A stretch of DNA of 64,000 nt, taken from the NCBI RefSeq assembly GCF_003550015.1, contig NZ_QXEV01000002.1, positions 1-64,000 of the forward strand. Direction: 5' to 3'. The translations under genes and the position numbers were made by a program. This stretch comes from Anaeroplasma bactoclasticum. Lineage in GTDB: Bacteria; Bacillota_I; Bacilli_A; Acholeplasmatales; Anaeroplasmataceae. Numbering within the stretch: position 1 is the first letter of the stretch; each line of letters opens with the position of its first letter. The notes under the pieces were generated by a model. The model worked only from the letters and a program-made list of their open reading frames with translations. It was not told where the DNA came from and ran no database searches. Positions 1-7,805 of the stretch are shown here, one piece after another.

Positions 1-94
1 GTTTGTGAATAATATAAATGTAGCGCCGTATACGAGACCCGTATGTACGGTGCAACGGGAGGGGCAAAGAATTATTTTCTTTCCTCTACCCTAT
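1..94 (+). mobile_element. 3' end of a group II intron (domains V and VI)
   Basis: Positions 22-53 fold as a group II domain V: an AGC catalytic triad at 22-24, a lower stem GCGCCGTA/TACGGTGC (23-30 with 46-53), a 2-nt bulge TG at 44-45 and an upper stem TACG/CGTA. Positions 57-91 fold as domain VI: GGGAGGGG pairs with CCTCTACCC and AAAGAA pairs with TTCTTT, leaving a bulged A at 88 as the likely branch point. The intron should end in AT at 93-94. Only this 3' part is visible; the reverse transcriptase ORF and 5' domains would lie left of the window. The assignment rests on folding by eye and on recognising the domain V consensus. Confidence 0.8.
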
Positions 95-688
95 TTTCTC
101 TATCTTATTGGAAAAGGAAAATGTGAATCCTTTTGTTGTAAGAGATGGCATAACAAGTGAAAAATAATAATAGGATACTATAGATTCATCACTTGAACAA
201 TCATCTTTTGAAATCCACCATAGAATGATTTCTGATAATGAAGTAGATAGATGATTTATTAAAATCTCTTCAGGAATATTATCTATAGTATAATAGGGAA
301 TCATTCTTTCTTTAATTAGTAAAGTTAAATGATAATTCAGTGTTTGTATAAATATATCATGAGATTCGGATCTTAAAATGGCTTTTAATAAATCCTTATC
401 CTCTTTAAAATGATTTAATATGTGATGAATAAAGGATAATAAGTTTTCATCTCCTGTATAATCATGATTAAGTTCTACTTGGGGATTTTTTACATGATAA
501 AAAATATCATTGATAATGGATTTTAATACTTCGTCCTTTGAATTAAAATGTAGGTAAAAAGTAGTTCTTCCAATTTCTGATTTATCGATAATATCTTGAA
601 CTGTAATGGAAGAATAATTCATTTCTTTTATTAACTCTTTAAATCCATTTTTAATTCTTGTAATTGTTTTTTGTTTTCTTAAATCCAT
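86..688 (-). CDS. TetR family transcriptional regulator
   Basis: An N-terminal TetR helix-turn-helix (residues about 10-55) reads SSITVQDIIDKSEIGRTTFY followed by LHFNSKDEVL, and a helical ligand-binding domain follows. I use the ATG at 688, which matches the usual MDLRKQKT-like family start; a TTG 14 codons upstream at 730 is also open. The gene diverges from the membrane-protein operon at 816 and most likely represses it and itself, since TGAACA/TGTTCA inverted repeats flank both starts. The last two codons and the stop lie inside the group II intron end (89-94 give Ile-Gly, 86-88 the stop), so the native C terminus has been replaced. The ligand is unknown. Confidence 0.85.
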   Translation of the reverse strand: MDLRKQKTITRIKNGFKELIKEMNYSSITVQDIIDKSEIGRTTFYLHFNSKDEVLKSIINDIFYHVKNPQVELNHDYTGDENLLSFIHHILNHFKEDKDLLKAILRSESHDIFIQTLNYHLTLLIKERMIPYYTIDNIPEEILINHLSTSLSEIILWWISKDDCSSDESIVSYYYFSLVMPSLTTKGFTFSFSNKIEKIG

Positions 689-701
689 GATGCCAACTTT
701 C

Positions 702-716
702 TGAACATAATGTTCA
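702..716. promoter_or_regulatory. Inverted repeat, likely TetR operator 1
   Basis: TGAACAT-A-ATGTTCA is a perfect palindrome lying just upstream of the ATG of the tetR gene, in its leader. The half-site TGAACA recurs in the 766-791 repeat on the other side of the divergent promoters. Confidence 0.55.
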
Positions 717-731
717 ATTTCTTCTATCAAC

Positions 732-761
732 TTGTATTAAGTATATCACATTTGATATAAT
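732..761 (+). promoter_or_regulatory. Sigma-A-like promoter of the 816 operon
   Basis: TTGTAT at 732-737 and TATAAT at 756-761 are 18 bp apart, with TG at 753-754 giving an extended -10. A start near 768 would put the inverted repeat 766-791 on the transcription start. On the minus strand an extended -10 (TGATATACT, 748-740) can serve tetR. Confidence 0.6.
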
Positions 762-765
762 AAAT

Positions 766-791
766 ATGAACAAAACGATAAAAATGTTCAT
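766..791. promoter_or_regulatory. Inverted repeat, likely TetR operator 2
   Basis: ATGAACA (766-772) and TGTTCAT (785-791) are inverted with 12 bp between them. The half-sites equal those at 702-716. The position across the transcription start of the + operon fits repression. Confidence 0.55.
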
Positions 792-815
792 AAACTATGA
801 AAGAGGTAAAAAAGT

Positions 816-1211
816 ATGGGATGTTTTGTGGCACCACTTACTGAGGCAGTTGTTGTAACTGCTGCAGCAGTGATTGTAAGACAAAAAGAAAAAAAGCATA
901 GGGATCAAAGCCAAAATTTAGCAAATGAAAAGAAGGAAGGAATATCTTCTCGTCTATTCCGTCTATCTAAGCTATTATTTGGTGGAGCAGTATTATTAAT
1001 ATTTGAACATATTTGGCATGGTGAGGTTGTACCTTACTTCCCATTCTTCACAGCGGCAACTGAAGGTGATGAGGCAGTTATTGAAATGTGGCAAGAAATC
1101 GGCACATCCGGAGTTTTAATGGCAGTATTATGTACTCTAGTTTGGGGTGTAATCGAAGTATTAAGATACATATTCGCAAAGAAGAATGTGAAAAAGGTGG
1201 TTGCCGAATAA
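816..1211 (+). CDS. Small membrane protein of unknown function
   Basis: This 131-residue protein starts with a short hydrophobic stretch (residues 6-20), has a basic loop, and has membrane segments at about 52-64 and 95-115. A conserved-looking stretch HIWHGEVVPYFPF lies between them. AGAGG at 802-806 precedes the ATG. It overlaps the next gene as TAATG (stop 1209-1211, start 1211), so the two are translationally coupled. I recall similar paired proteins in other Bacillota but know no function. Control by the divergent TetR is inferred from operators at 702-791. Confidence 0.7.
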   Translation: MGCFVAPLTEAVVVTAAAVIVRQKEKKHRDQSQNLANEKKEGISSRLFRLSKLLFGGAVLLIFEHIWHGEVVPYFPFFTAATEGDEAVIEMWQEIGTSGVLMAVLCTLVWGVIEVLRYIFAKKNVKKVVAE

Positions 1212-1567
1212 TGACTTTATTACTTACTGTCTTCGCTGCAGTTATTTCTACTATAGTATGGTATAAAAAGGAAAATCGTAAGGAATATGCCTTGAGTGCA
1301 TTATTATATATGTTTTGGGGTGCATCCTTAATGTGGTTGATTGATGCAATCGTATCCTTTGCTAAGGAAGGTGCAGCCTTCTTTGCTCCTCAAGAGGGTG
1401 CAACTATAGAAGAGACAGTTATAAATCAGCAGAATTTCTTCTATAATCAAATGAATGATATTTATTTAGGCTTAGCAGTTATTGCTTTAGCATTAATCAT
1501 TTGGGTTGTAATTGTATTAATTAAGGATCCTAAACATTTATATCGTAAACCAAAAGAACAAGAATAA
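1211..1567 (+). CDS. Small membrane protein, partner of the 816 gene
   Basis: The 118-residue product has three hydrophobic segments: residues 1-16, 30-50 (with LMWLIDAIVSF) and 88-108 (GLAVIALALIIWVVIVLI). The start is the ATG overlapping the upstream stop, which fits a membrane-protein start; the frame is open further upstream inside the previous gene, but that is only its shadow. A terminator follows at 1576. The function is unknown; the pair probably forms one membrane complex. Confidence 0.7.
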   Translation: MTLLLTVFAAVISTIVWYKKENRKEYALSALLYMFWGASLMWLIDAIVSFAKEGAAFFAPQEGATIEETVINQQNFFYNQMNDIYLGLAVIALALIIWVVIVLIKDPKHLYRKPKEQE

Positions 1568-1575
1568 TAAGAAAA

Positions 1576-1600
1576 CACCTCGGTTTGAGGTGCTTTTGTT
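1576..1600. terminator. Bidirectional terminator
   Basis: CACCTC (1576-1581), loop GGTTT, GAGGTG (1587-1592), with CTTTTGTT on the + side and AAAA before the stem for the opposite gene. It separates two convergent genes. Confidence 0.8.
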
Positions 1601-2246
1601 ATTCTAATGAAGTATTTTCAATATTATTGTCAGAATATAGGGGTTCTTCATCTGCATACTTTTCGATGATTTCTTTCATAATAGGATAATCGGATTTGAT
1701 ACTAATAGTATCAATCTTGTCGTCAATGAAATCAAAGATTTGTGTTAGATTATCTTTTCTCTCTTTTAATTCCTTGTGGTCAGAATCTATGAAAATTTTG
1801 TACTTTTCCCTAGCTTCTCCAACTATGCCATCATATAAATCGAGTAAGATATCATAATACAATACATAATCATATAGTTGACCGAAGTCAGCATCTCCAA
1901 ATAAATCTCTAGCTTTTTCTAAATCATTTGTTAAAAAATAAAAAGTCATAAGATAGTAGGCACACTGACATTTGGATGCCCCTTGGGATTCTTCCATCTT
2001 TTTTTGATAATATTCAATGCCGCCTTCATAATCTCCTAGGCGGTAAAATTCTTCAAAACTTCTGGATGTGCTTTTCATATTTTTACTTGCATAGAAGAGT
2101 AAGAGAACTAGAATGACTACGGCAACGCATCCTAAAATAATACCTATAGCAACTAAGTTATTATTACCTAGCTGTGATCCAATTGTACAAAATGTAATTG
2201 CTAGGGCAGCTAAAATTACAATACCACCAATGAATATTTTTTTCAT
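1599..2246 (-). CDS. Membrane-anchored helical (TPR-like) protein
   Basis: Two membrane segments (residues about 4-24 and 32-53) are followed by a cytoplasmic helical region of 160 residues. It has alternating helix pairs such as EEFYRLGDYEGGIEYYQKKM and LTNDLEKARDLF, which resemble tetratricopeptide repeats. GGAG lies about 9 bases before the ATG on the minus strand. The C terminus is acidic. No family is recognised. It is a single-gene unit convergent with the 1211 gene. Confidence 0.65.
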   Translation of the reverse strand: MKKIFIGGIVILAALAITFCTIGSQLGNNNLVAIGIILGCVAVVILVLLLFYASKNMKSTSRSFEEFYRLGDYEGGIEYYQKKMEESQGASKCQCAYYLMTFYFLTNDLEKARDLFGDADFGQLYDYVLYYDILLDLYDGIVGEAREKYKIFIDSDHKELKERKDNLTQIFDFIDDKIDTISIKSDYPIMKEIIEKYADEEPLYSDNNIENTSLE

Positions 2247-2373
2247 AACAACATCTCCAATATACTACTTTCCTATATCATATCATAAATTAAAGAAAAT
2301 TCAATTTGAACTATGAAAATGAATAAGTCAAAACCTATAAAAAAATTTATTTGCCTTTGTTCATGAAAAAATG

Positions 2374-2382
2374 TGTTATAAT
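2374..2382 (+). promoter_or_regulatory. Extended -10 promoter of the 2416 operon
   Basis: TGTTATAAT is an extended -10 element 34 bp before the ATG. No good -35 lies at the right distance (TTGCCT at 2351 would be 20 bp away). Confidence 0.5.
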
Positions 2383-2415
2383 TCAAGTAGATAAAAGAAT
2401 TAGGAGGGCTAAAAT

Positions 2416-3732
2416 ATGAACGATAAAGATGAATTTACTTCATTAGTAAGCTTAAAAACAGAAAGCGAAGTTCAAGATACAGTAATTGAGGTTATTCCTG
2501 AATTTAAAAGACAAGATCCAAATATGGATGAAGAAACTCGATTAAAAATTGAAGCCTTAGATCGTCAAATTGCCCAAAAAAGAAAGCAAATAGACCAAGA
2601 AGATGCATTGATTTATAATCTAACAGATCATGGAGATTCCATCGACCGAGCTGTTGCGGCTAGTGTGGGAGTATTAGCTGCAGTATTAGATTTATTCTTA
2701 GTTGATAAAATGGATATACATACTGGTAGATGGAATGAGGCCGAAGCAAATGATTTTGTAAATCAATATGCAAATACTAAGATTGTAAGAGATACAAATA
2801 CAAAGGGATTATTAAAAAGTGTTTCCAATCAAATGAGTGGTACAAACGAAGGTGAATTATTCCCTTTAGGTAATGATTTAGCTGAAAAGATTATTTATGG
2901 TACAATCAACTGGTTTACATCCTTAGTAGGAACAGATACAAAGCTACCTGGACCTATGGGCTCTTTATTAAAAGGAATTAATGAATCTAAAGCTTCTGTA
3001 AAGCTTATGTCAAAAAATAATCTTAACGAAGCTTTTAAAAAAGAAGCTTCCAATGGAAGTTTGAATTTAACCCAAGGATTAACATTTGTAAATTTTGCAA
3101 AGCAAACACTACCTGTATTATTAAATGAGTGTTTAGTTCGAGCATTCTATTTTATTCATAGATTCTTCCAAGAGGTTAGTGATAATAATATTACATCTAT
3201 TAGAGACTTAGAATTAATTGATTGGAAGTCTACGATTCCTTTTAAAAATAGAACTGTTGTAAGAATGCTTACAATTTCAACAAGTGTATTTAGTGCATTA
3301 GATATAGCAACTGCAACAATTGGTAGTGCAATTGCTTGTGATGGAAGTATTTATAAATTTTTAAATAATTTTGTACTACATATTAACTTTATTGGAGCTG
3401 GAAGAGTAATTTTAGCATTAGGCGCTGATTTATGCATGGGTGCTAGACTTGCAAAAGAGCGTCAAGCAAGATCAGAAATGATTGACGAAATGATCAAGCT
3501 TGAAAATGTCAAGGTTTCTTATAAGCAAAAGAATGTATGGGTAAAGGCTAAAAATACAGAAGAGGTTATTAACCAATCCTATTCTATGATTTCTGAGGTT
3601 ACAAGATTTGCTCAAGATTCTTATTATGAAACTAAAGAGGATTTAAGAAAAATAGGTGAAGGAATTAATCGAATTGAGGAAATGAATCCTGGTCTATCGG
3701 ATGATATTAAGGATATTATTCATTGGGAGTAG
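2416..3732 (+). CDS. Uncharacterised 438-aa protein with hydrophobic segments
   Basis: There is an acidic N terminus with a short coiled coil (residues 38-68), then a hydrophobic Ala/Val segment at about 75-95, and two more small-residue-rich hydrophobic stretches near 290-312 and 325-350 (GAGRVILALGADLCMG). The C terminus is helical and charged. AGGAGG at 2402-2407 fixes the start. I do not recognise a family. The glycine/alanine-rich helices suggest membrane association or a helical bundle that could insert. It is followed after 3 bases by a tail-anchored coiled-coil gene, so the two products probably act together. Confidence 0.6.
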   Translation: MNDKDEFTSLVSLKTESEVQDTVIEVIPEFKRQDPNMDEETRLKIEALDRQIAQKRKQIDQEDALIYNLTDHGDSIDRAVAASVGVLAAVLDLFLVDKMDIHTGRWNEAEANDFVNQYANTKIVRDTNTKGLLKSVSNQMSGTNEGELFPLGNDLAEKIIYGTINWFTSLVGTDTKLPGPMGSLLKGINESKASVKLMSKNNLNEAFKKEASNGSLNLTQGLTFVNFAKQTLPVLLNECLVRAFYFIHRFFQEVSDNNITSIRDLELIDWKSTIPFKNRTVVRMLTISTSVFSALDIATATIGSAIACDGSIYKFLNNFVLHINFIGAGRVILALGADLCMGARLAKERQARSEMIDEMIKLENVKVSYKQKNVWVKAKNTEEVINQSYSMISEVTRFAQDSYYETKEDLRKIGEGINRIEEMNPGLSDDIKDIIHWE

Positions 3733-3735
3733 GAT

Positions 3736-4491
3736 ATGGAAGAAAAAGATATAAAAGAAAATACTAGCCTAGCTGTAAGTGAAAACGATGTGCCTGAAAT
3801 CATTGGTAGCCAGTTTACAGTAATGCAAGAGTATAAAGAGAATTTAGACATTGCAAAGAAAAAAGCAATTGAAGCTCAAACTCATGCTTTAGGCTCTAGT
3901 GAAAAGAAAACTGGTGTATTTAAAAATAAAACAGCTATTGAATCTTTACAAGAAACCACTTTATCCTTAGCTGATGCACAATTAATTGCTGCAGAAGCAC
4001 AAGAAAAATCCTTTGAATATCAAAAGAAGCTTGCAGAGATTACAAAATATTTATTTGGACTTGGCGTTTCCAATATTGCAGCAAACCGTTGTGTCGTTAG
4101 AGAGCTTGAAATGAGATTATCTAACGCTAAAGAAGAAGAAATTGATGAGCTTGCAAGAGAAGAAATAAAAAATTTAGTAAGAGAACTTAAATTGCAAGAA
4201 GATATCATGCAAAAGCAATCAAATCTAAATGAGAAGCTAAAAAGTTTAGATGATAAGATAAAAGAATTTGAAGGAAATAAAGAAGAGAAGGATTCTTATA
4301 TAAAGTCTCTAGAAATCAAAATAGAGGATTTAGAGGATGAGATACATTTTTTAAAGAGTGAAAATGTAAAAGTTAAAAGAGAAATGAATAATAAAAAATA
4401 TAAAATTCTCTTTTATATATTTATAGGAGTAGCTATAGTATCCTTAGTAGCATTTATTTTATCTATAATAGCTTTAGCATTAAAGAAGTAG
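3736..4491 (+). CDS. Coiled-coil protein with C-terminal membrane anchor
   Basis: The 251-residue product has a long charged helix region, strongest at residues 135-225 with heptad-like Leu spacing, and one C-terminal membrane helix (about 229-248, ILFYIFIGVAIVSLVAFILS) with no signal peptide. This is the layout of a tail-anchored protein facing the cytoplasm. It is the second gene of an operon with the 2416 gene. Its stop codon sits in the terminator stem. The function is unknown; a scaffold or tether for the 438-residue partner is an inference. Confidence 0.6.
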   Translation: MEEKDIKENTSLAVSENDVPEIIGSQFTVMQEYKENLDIAKKKAIEAQTHALGSSEKKTGVFKNKTAIESLQETTLSLADAQLIAAEAQEKSFEYQKKLAEITKYLFGLGVSNIAANRCVVRELEMRLSNAKEEEIDELAREEIKNLVRELKLQEDIMQKQSNLNEKLKSLDDKIKEFEGNKEEKDSYIKSLEIKIEDLEDEIHFLKSENVKVKREMNNKKYKILFYIFIGVAIVSLVAFILSIIALALKK

Positions 4492-4508
4492 GAGGCCTAC
4501 TTCTTTTT
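4485..4508 (+). terminator. Terminator overlapping the stop codon
   Basis: GAAGTAGG (4485-4492), loop AGG, CCTACTTC (4496-4503), then TTTTTC. The TAG stop is part of the stem. Confidence 0.85.
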
Positions 4509-4626
4509 CTTTCGAAAAAAACTGTAACGTATTCGTAATATATCTGAATGTCAAGTATAAAATTCTCGTTATAAAAAAAATTTATAGTTTTATTACATTT
4601 TAAAGAAATGTTAAAAAATATTAAAA

Positions 4627-4670
4627 GTGTTGCACTTGCAACACATTTTTTGCCATTTTAGGTATATAAT
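4627..4670 (+). promoter_or_regulatory. Inverted repeat and -10 upstream of nrdG
   Basis: GTGTTGC-ACTT-GCAACAC (4627-4644) is a perfect inverted repeat; TATAAT lies at 4665-4670. No good -35 is present and the repeat ends near where one would be, so it may be a regulator site. It does not match the NrdR box (ACA to TGT) that I know. A T-run follows the repeat, so a terminator is the alternative. The rest of the 240-bp gap shows an AAGGAGG at 4707 that is about 37 bases from the start codon and not usable for it. Confidence 0.4.
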
Positions 4671-4749
4671 ACGCTTACACGATGGTAAACAAGGCTAATT
4701 TTGGCAAAAAGGAGGTACAAGGAATATATAAATTATATTTAAGGTGTAT

Positions 4750-5439
4750 ATGAAAATTGCAGGATTCGATAAGTTATCCTTACTAAATTATCCAGATATG
4801 GTTTCCGCAACAATATTTACAAATGGATGTAATTTTTTATGTCCTTATTGTCAAAATAGTGCATTAGTCTTAGATGCAAAGGATAATGAACTTATCCCTG
4901 AAGAAGAGGTATTAGATTATCTTAAAGAAAGACGGAAGCTTTTAGATGGGGTTTGTATTACTGGTGGTGAACCTACAATACAAAAGGATTTAAAAGAGTT
5001 TATTGAAAAGGTTAAGAGTTTAGGGCTTAAGGTTAAGCTAGATACAAATGGGTCTCATCCAGAAGTAATCAAGGAATTATTAGATAATAATTTAATTGAT
5101 TATATAGCGATGGATATAAAAACAGTATTTAGTAAATATAACCAGATTGCAAACCGTAATGTAGATACGGATGCATTAAGAAGCTCGATTGATTTGATCA
5201 AAAATAGTAATATTGATTACGAGTTTAGAACTACAGTGGTAAAAGAATTCGTTTCATACGAGGATTTAATTTTTATTTTAGATTATCTAAACTGTAAGAA
5301 ATACTATCTTCAGAAATTTGAAGATAGACAAAGCAATATTGTTTATCATTTAGAAGCATATAGTGATGAAGAATTAAAAGAGATTTATTCAAATTTGAAA
5401 GAAAAATATGACTTTATAAAAATTAGAGGGTTGAGGTAA
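4750..5439 (+). CDS. nrdG: Anaerobic RNR activating protein (radical SAM)
   Basis: This radical SAM enzyme uses SAM and a 4Fe-4S cluster to create the glycyl radical in NrdD. The cluster motif is CNFLCPYC at residues 27-34, followed by the GGEPT motif. The opening MKIAGFDKLSLLNYP matches NrdG-type activases and supports the ATG at 4750; a GTG two codons earlier is less likely. The apparent Shine-Dalgarno AAGGTG is only 3 bases from this ATG, so initiation may be weak. nrdD follows after 5 bases. It is cytoplasmic and oxygen-sensitive. Confidence 0.9.
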   Translation: MKIAGFDKLSLLNYPDMVSATIFTNGCNFLCPYCQNSALVLDAKDNELIPEEEVLDYLKERRKLLDGVCITGGEPTIQKDLKEFIEKVKSLGLKVKLDTNGSHPEVIKELLDNNLIDYIAMDIKTVFSKYNQIANRNVDTDALRSSIDLIKNSNIDYEFRTTVVKEFVSYEDLIFILDYLNCKKYYLQKFEDRQSNIVYHLEAYSDEELKEIYSNLKEKYDFIKIRGLR

Positions 5440-5444
5440 AAGAA

Positions 5445-7805
5445 ATGTACAAAGTTGTTAAAAGAGATGGAAGTATAGTAGATTTTAATTTACATAAGAT
5501 TTCAAACGCAATTTCACAGGCTTTTGATTCTGTTGATGTTCATTCCGATCAGGATGTAATTGATTTCTTATCATTAAAGGTTACTGCTGATTTCCAGGAT
5601 AAGATTGAAGATGACAAGATTAGCGTAGAAGATATTCAAGATAGCGTTGAGCGAGTATTATCTAAGTCTGGTTATAGCGATGTTGCTAAATCATATATTT
5701 TATATAGAAAGCTTCATGAGAAGCAAAGAAGCATGAAGTCTACTGTTTTAGACTATAAAGCATTAGTAGATAATTATGTACAGGTAAATGACTGGAGAGT
5801 TAAGGAAAACTCTACAGTTACATATTCCTTAGGTGGATTAATCTTATCCAATTCTGGTGCGATTACTGCAAATTATTGGTTAAGTGAAATCTATGATGAG
5901 GAAATCGCAAATGCTCATAGAAACGCAGATATTCATATTCATGACTTATCTATGCTATCTGGATATTGTGCAGGTTGGAGCTTAAAGCAATTAATTAAGG
6001 AAGGCTTAGGTGGTATTACTGGTAAGATTACATCATCTCCAGCAAGACATCTTTCTACTTTATGTAACCAAATGGTTAATTTCTTAGGTATTATGCAAAA
6101 TGAATGGGCTGGTGCTCAGGCATTCTCAAGCTTTGATACTTACCTAGCTCCATATGTAAAGAAGGATAACCTAGATTATAAAGAGGTTAAGCAGTGCATT
6201 CAATCCTTTATTTATGGTGTAAATACACCTTCTCGTTGGGGTACTCAGGCTCCATTTACTAATATTACATTAGACTGGACTGTACCTAACGATTTAGCTG
6301 AGCTAAATGCTTTAATTGGTGATGAAGAGCAGGATTTCAAATATAAAGACTGCAAGAAGGAAATGGATATGATCAATAAGGCATTCATCGAAACTATGTG
6401 TGAAGGTGATGCAAATGGTAGAGGATTCCAGTACCCAATTCCTACATATTCTATTACAAGAGACTTTGACTGGTCTGAAACTGAAAATAATAAATTATTA
6501 TTCGAAATGACAGCTAAGTATGGTACTCCATATTTCTCTAACTATGTAAATAGTGATATGGAGCCATCTGATGTAAGAAGTATGTGCTGCCGTTTAAGAC
6601 TTGACTTAAGAGAATTAAGAAAGAAGTCTGGTGGTTTCTTCGGTTCTGGTGAATCTACAGGTTCTATTGGTGTTGTAACTATTAATATGCCAAGAATTGC
6701 ATATCTATCTAAGACAAAAGAAGAATTCTTCTCTAGACTTGAAAGAATGATGGATATTGCTGCAAGAAGCTTAAAGATTAAGAGAACTACAGTTACTAAG
6801 CTATTAGATGAGGGCTTATATCCTTATACTAAGAGATACTTAGGAACATTTAATAATCACTTCTCAACAATCGGTTTAGTTGGTATGAATGAAGCATGCT
6901 TAAATGCTAAATTCGTTGATATGGATTTAACTCATAAGGAAGCTCAGGAATTCACTAAGGAAGTATTAAACTTCATGAGAAATAAGCTTTCTGATTATCA
7001 GGAGAAGTATGGTGACTTATATAACCTAGAAGCTACACCAGCTGAATCTACATCTTATAGACTTGCATCTCATGATAAGAAGAGATATCCAGCAATTATT
7101 ACAGCAAATTCTATGGATGATGTTCCATATTATACAAATTCATCTCATCTACCTGTAGGATATACATCTGATATCTTTACAGCATTAGATGTTCAAGATG
7201 AATTACAAACATTATATACATCTGGTACAGTATTCCATGCCTTCTTAGGTGAAAGATTAGATTCTTGGAAGAGTGCTGCAAACCTAGTTCGTAAGATTGC
7301 TGAAAACTATAGATTACCATACTATACTTTGTCTCCTACATATTCTGTATGTAAAGAGCATGGCTATTTAGTTGGTGAGGTTAAGCAGTGTCCTTACTGC
7401 AAGAAGGAAACAGAAATCTATTCTAGAATTACTGGTTACTACCGTCCTGTTAAGAACTGGAATGATGGTAAGCTTCAGGAATATAAGGAAAGAAAGACAT
7501 ATGATGTTGTAAATTCTATTTTCAAAGGCAAGAAGTTTAGTGATGTTAAGATGATTGAAAAGAAGGTTGAAGGAACAAGCGAAATCATTCTATTCGCATC
7601 GAAAACATGTCCAAACTGTAAGGTAGCTGAGGCTATGCTTCAAAAGGCTGGAATCAAATACACTAAGATTATTGCTGAAGAAAATGTAGAAATGGTAAAG
7701 GAGCTAGGTATTAAGCAGGCACCTACTCTATCCGTTAACGGTGAAATGATCGTTAATGTTTCAAATATTAAGAAATATATTGGTGAAACATGTACGACAC
7801 GATAA
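5445..7805 (+). CDS. nrdD: Class III ribonucleotide reductase with fused glutaredoxin-like domain
   Basis: The anaerobic enzyme reduces ribonucleoside triphosphates to deoxy forms. In order: an ATP-cone at about residues 1-90, the ten-stranded barrel (TPSRWGTQAPF; MCCRLRLDLRELRKKSGG), a C-terminal zinc site (VCKEHGY and CPYC), and the glycyl-radical loop SRITGYYRPV. The last 75 residues add a glutaredoxin/thioredoxin-like domain with CPNC (about 721-724) and the cis-Pro turn QAPTL. At 786 residues it is longer than NrdD without this domain. trxB overlaps its end by 16 bases, so the operon can supply electrons from a flavin reductase through the fused domain. That relay is inferred. Confidence 0.93.
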   Translation: MYKVVKRDGSIVDFNLHKISNAISQAFDSVDVHSDQDVIDFLSLKVTADFQDKIEDDKISVEDIQDSVERVLSKSGYSDVAKSYILYRKLHEKQRSMKSTVLDYKALVDNYVQVNDWRVKENSTVTYSLGGLILSNSGAITANYWLSEIYDEEIANAHRNADIHIHDLSMLSGYCAGWSLKQLIKEGLGGITGKITSSPARHLSTLCNQMVNFLGIMQNEWAGAQAFSSFDTYLAPYVKKDNLDYKEVKQCIQSFIYGVNTPSRWGTQAPFTNITLDWTVPNDLAELNALIGDEEQDFKYKDCKKEMDMINKAFIETMCEGDANGRGFQYPIPTYSITRDFDWSETENNKLLFEMTAKYGTPYFSNYVNSDMEPSDVRSMCCRLRLDLRELRKKSGGFFGSGESTGSIGVVTINMPRIAYLSKTKEEFFSRLERMMDIAARSLKIKRTTVTKLLDEGLYPYTKRYLGTFNNHFSTIGLVGMNEACLNAKFVDMDLTHKEAQEFTKEVLNFMRNKLSDYQEKYGDLYNLEATPAESTSYRLASHDKKRYPAIITANSMDDVPYYTNSSHLPVGYTSDIFTALDVQDELQTLYTSGTVFHAFLGERLDSWKSAANLVRKIAENYRLPYYTLSPTYSVCKEHGYLVGEVKQCPYCKKETEIYSRITGYYRPVKNWNDGKLQEYKERKTYDVVNSIFKGKKFSDVKMIEKKVEGTSEIILFASKTCPNCKVAEAMLQKAGIKYTKIIAEENVEMVKELGIKQAPTLSVNGEMIVNVSNIKKYIGETCTTR

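Noticed and set aside
4627-4644. NrdR box before nrdG
   Set aside because: NrdR boxes run ACA to TGT; this palindrome has TGT outside to ACA and no second box, so I leave it unassigned.
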